A stretch of DNA of 32,183 nt. It comes from Thermoproteales archaeon (GTDB taxonomy: Archaea > Thermoproteota > Thermoprotei > Thermofilales > B69-G16). The stretch is taken from the NCBI GenBank assembly GCA_021161825.1, contig JAGGZW010000086.1:1-32183 (forward strand), given 5' to 3'. Made by a program: the position numbers and the translations under genes. Shown here piece after piece: positions 32,085 to 32,183 of this stretch. Positions within the stretch are counted from its first letter, which is position 1. Every line of letters starts with the position of its first letter. The notes under the pieces were generated by a model, which made no database searches, was not told the origin of the DNA, and worked only from the letters and a program-made list of their open reading frames with translations.

Positions 32085-32183
32085 TTTGCTAAGGAATGGA
32101 TTAAAGCTTCTTCAAGCGTATAGGATTTATGAATATTTACTTCTTTCTGAAATTAAAAAATCTGAGATTCCTATACATGTTGC
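32074..32183 (+). CDS. Start of a cis-prenyltransferase (undecaprenyl/polyprenyl diphosphate synthase-like), cut by window end
   Basis: Only the first 36 residues are present. They read MLDSLLRNGLKLLQAYRIYE, then LLLSEIKKSEIPIHV, which is the lead-in seen in archaeal polyprenyl diphosphate synthases just before the catalytic HxxxIMDGNRR region (IYE...L...IK...IPxHVA). The catalytic motif lies beyond the window. These enzymes make the lipid carrier for glycan transfer and N-glycosylation. GAGAGGGA (32057-32064) is the Shine-Dalgarno. The call rests on a short stretch. Confidence 0.55.
   Translation, partial: MLDSLLRNGLKLLQAYRIYEYLLLSEIKKSEIPIHV

Overview
The window is a gene-dense, AT-rich piece of an archaeal chromosome. 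The archaeal signs are: Shine-Dalgarno motifs of the GGTGAT type, TATA boxes about 25 bases ahead of leaderless starts, an archaeal-type phosphoglycerate kinase, an ATP-dependent replicative-type DNA ligase, RadA and KaiC-like ATPases, the HMG-CoA synthase/thiolase/DUF35 operon, and archaeal families such as COG1709, DUF504 and PbaB. The gene mix fits a thermophile of the TACK/Thermoproteota side, but the sequence alone does not fix the lineage. There is no tRNA, rRNA, CRISPR array, insertion sequence or phage gene in view.

Layout. 1-4580 (+): a RadA paralog cut by the window edge, then RqcH, a CBS protein, a Mut7-C RNase and an AMMECR1 protein, packed with overlaps. 4642-7254 (+): a thioredoxin-fold/Cys4 protein and DNA ligase. 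7251-7826 (-): a coiled-coil protein of unknown function. 7915-12132 (+): a HAD phosphatase, a PfkB kinase, a ThrRS-editing-like protein, a KaiC-like ATPase, a radical SAM protein and a DUF504 protein, apparently one long operon. 12165-13187 (+): a bacterial/eukaryotic-type GAPDH. 13188-13559: a non-coding gap with a probable C/D-box guide RNA on the minus strand. 13569-14306 (+): a COG1709 regulator. 14309-16738 (-): Hsp20, PbaB-like PAC2 protein and PGK. 16846-19916: asparaginase (+), carbamate kinase (-), a SUI1-like/zinc-ribbon protein and DeoC (+). 19974-22599 (+): the mevalonate-entry operon. 22604-24950 (-): two RNA methyltransferase-type genes.

25052-29750 (+) is the most unusual part. 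It is a six-gene operon with 0-29 base overlaps or abutting genes: a small membrane protein, a P-loop-like protein that has lost its Walker A motif, an orphan with a winged-helix-like end, a SWIM-domain protein with the CxC...CxHxxA signature of the Shu2/SWS1 family, a RadA-family ATPase whose FxxA polymerisation motif has become VxxA, and a RecB/Cas4-like PD-(D/E)XK nuclease. I read it as a candidate archaeal Shu-like recombination module linked to a membrane/ATPase-like pair. 29773-31180 holds two convergent winged-helix regulators fused to membrane segments. 31350 to the end holds a TIM-barrel isomerase/AP-endonuclease-2-like protein and the start of a cis-prenyltransferase.

Two genes (AMMECR1 and asparaginase) appear to begin at non-standard codons, GTC and CTG. 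In each case a strong GGTGAT Shine-Dalgarno lies 5 bases upstream and the conserved N-terminus of the family is encoded only from that point. Several other starts were moved for the same kind of reason, as noted in each entry.
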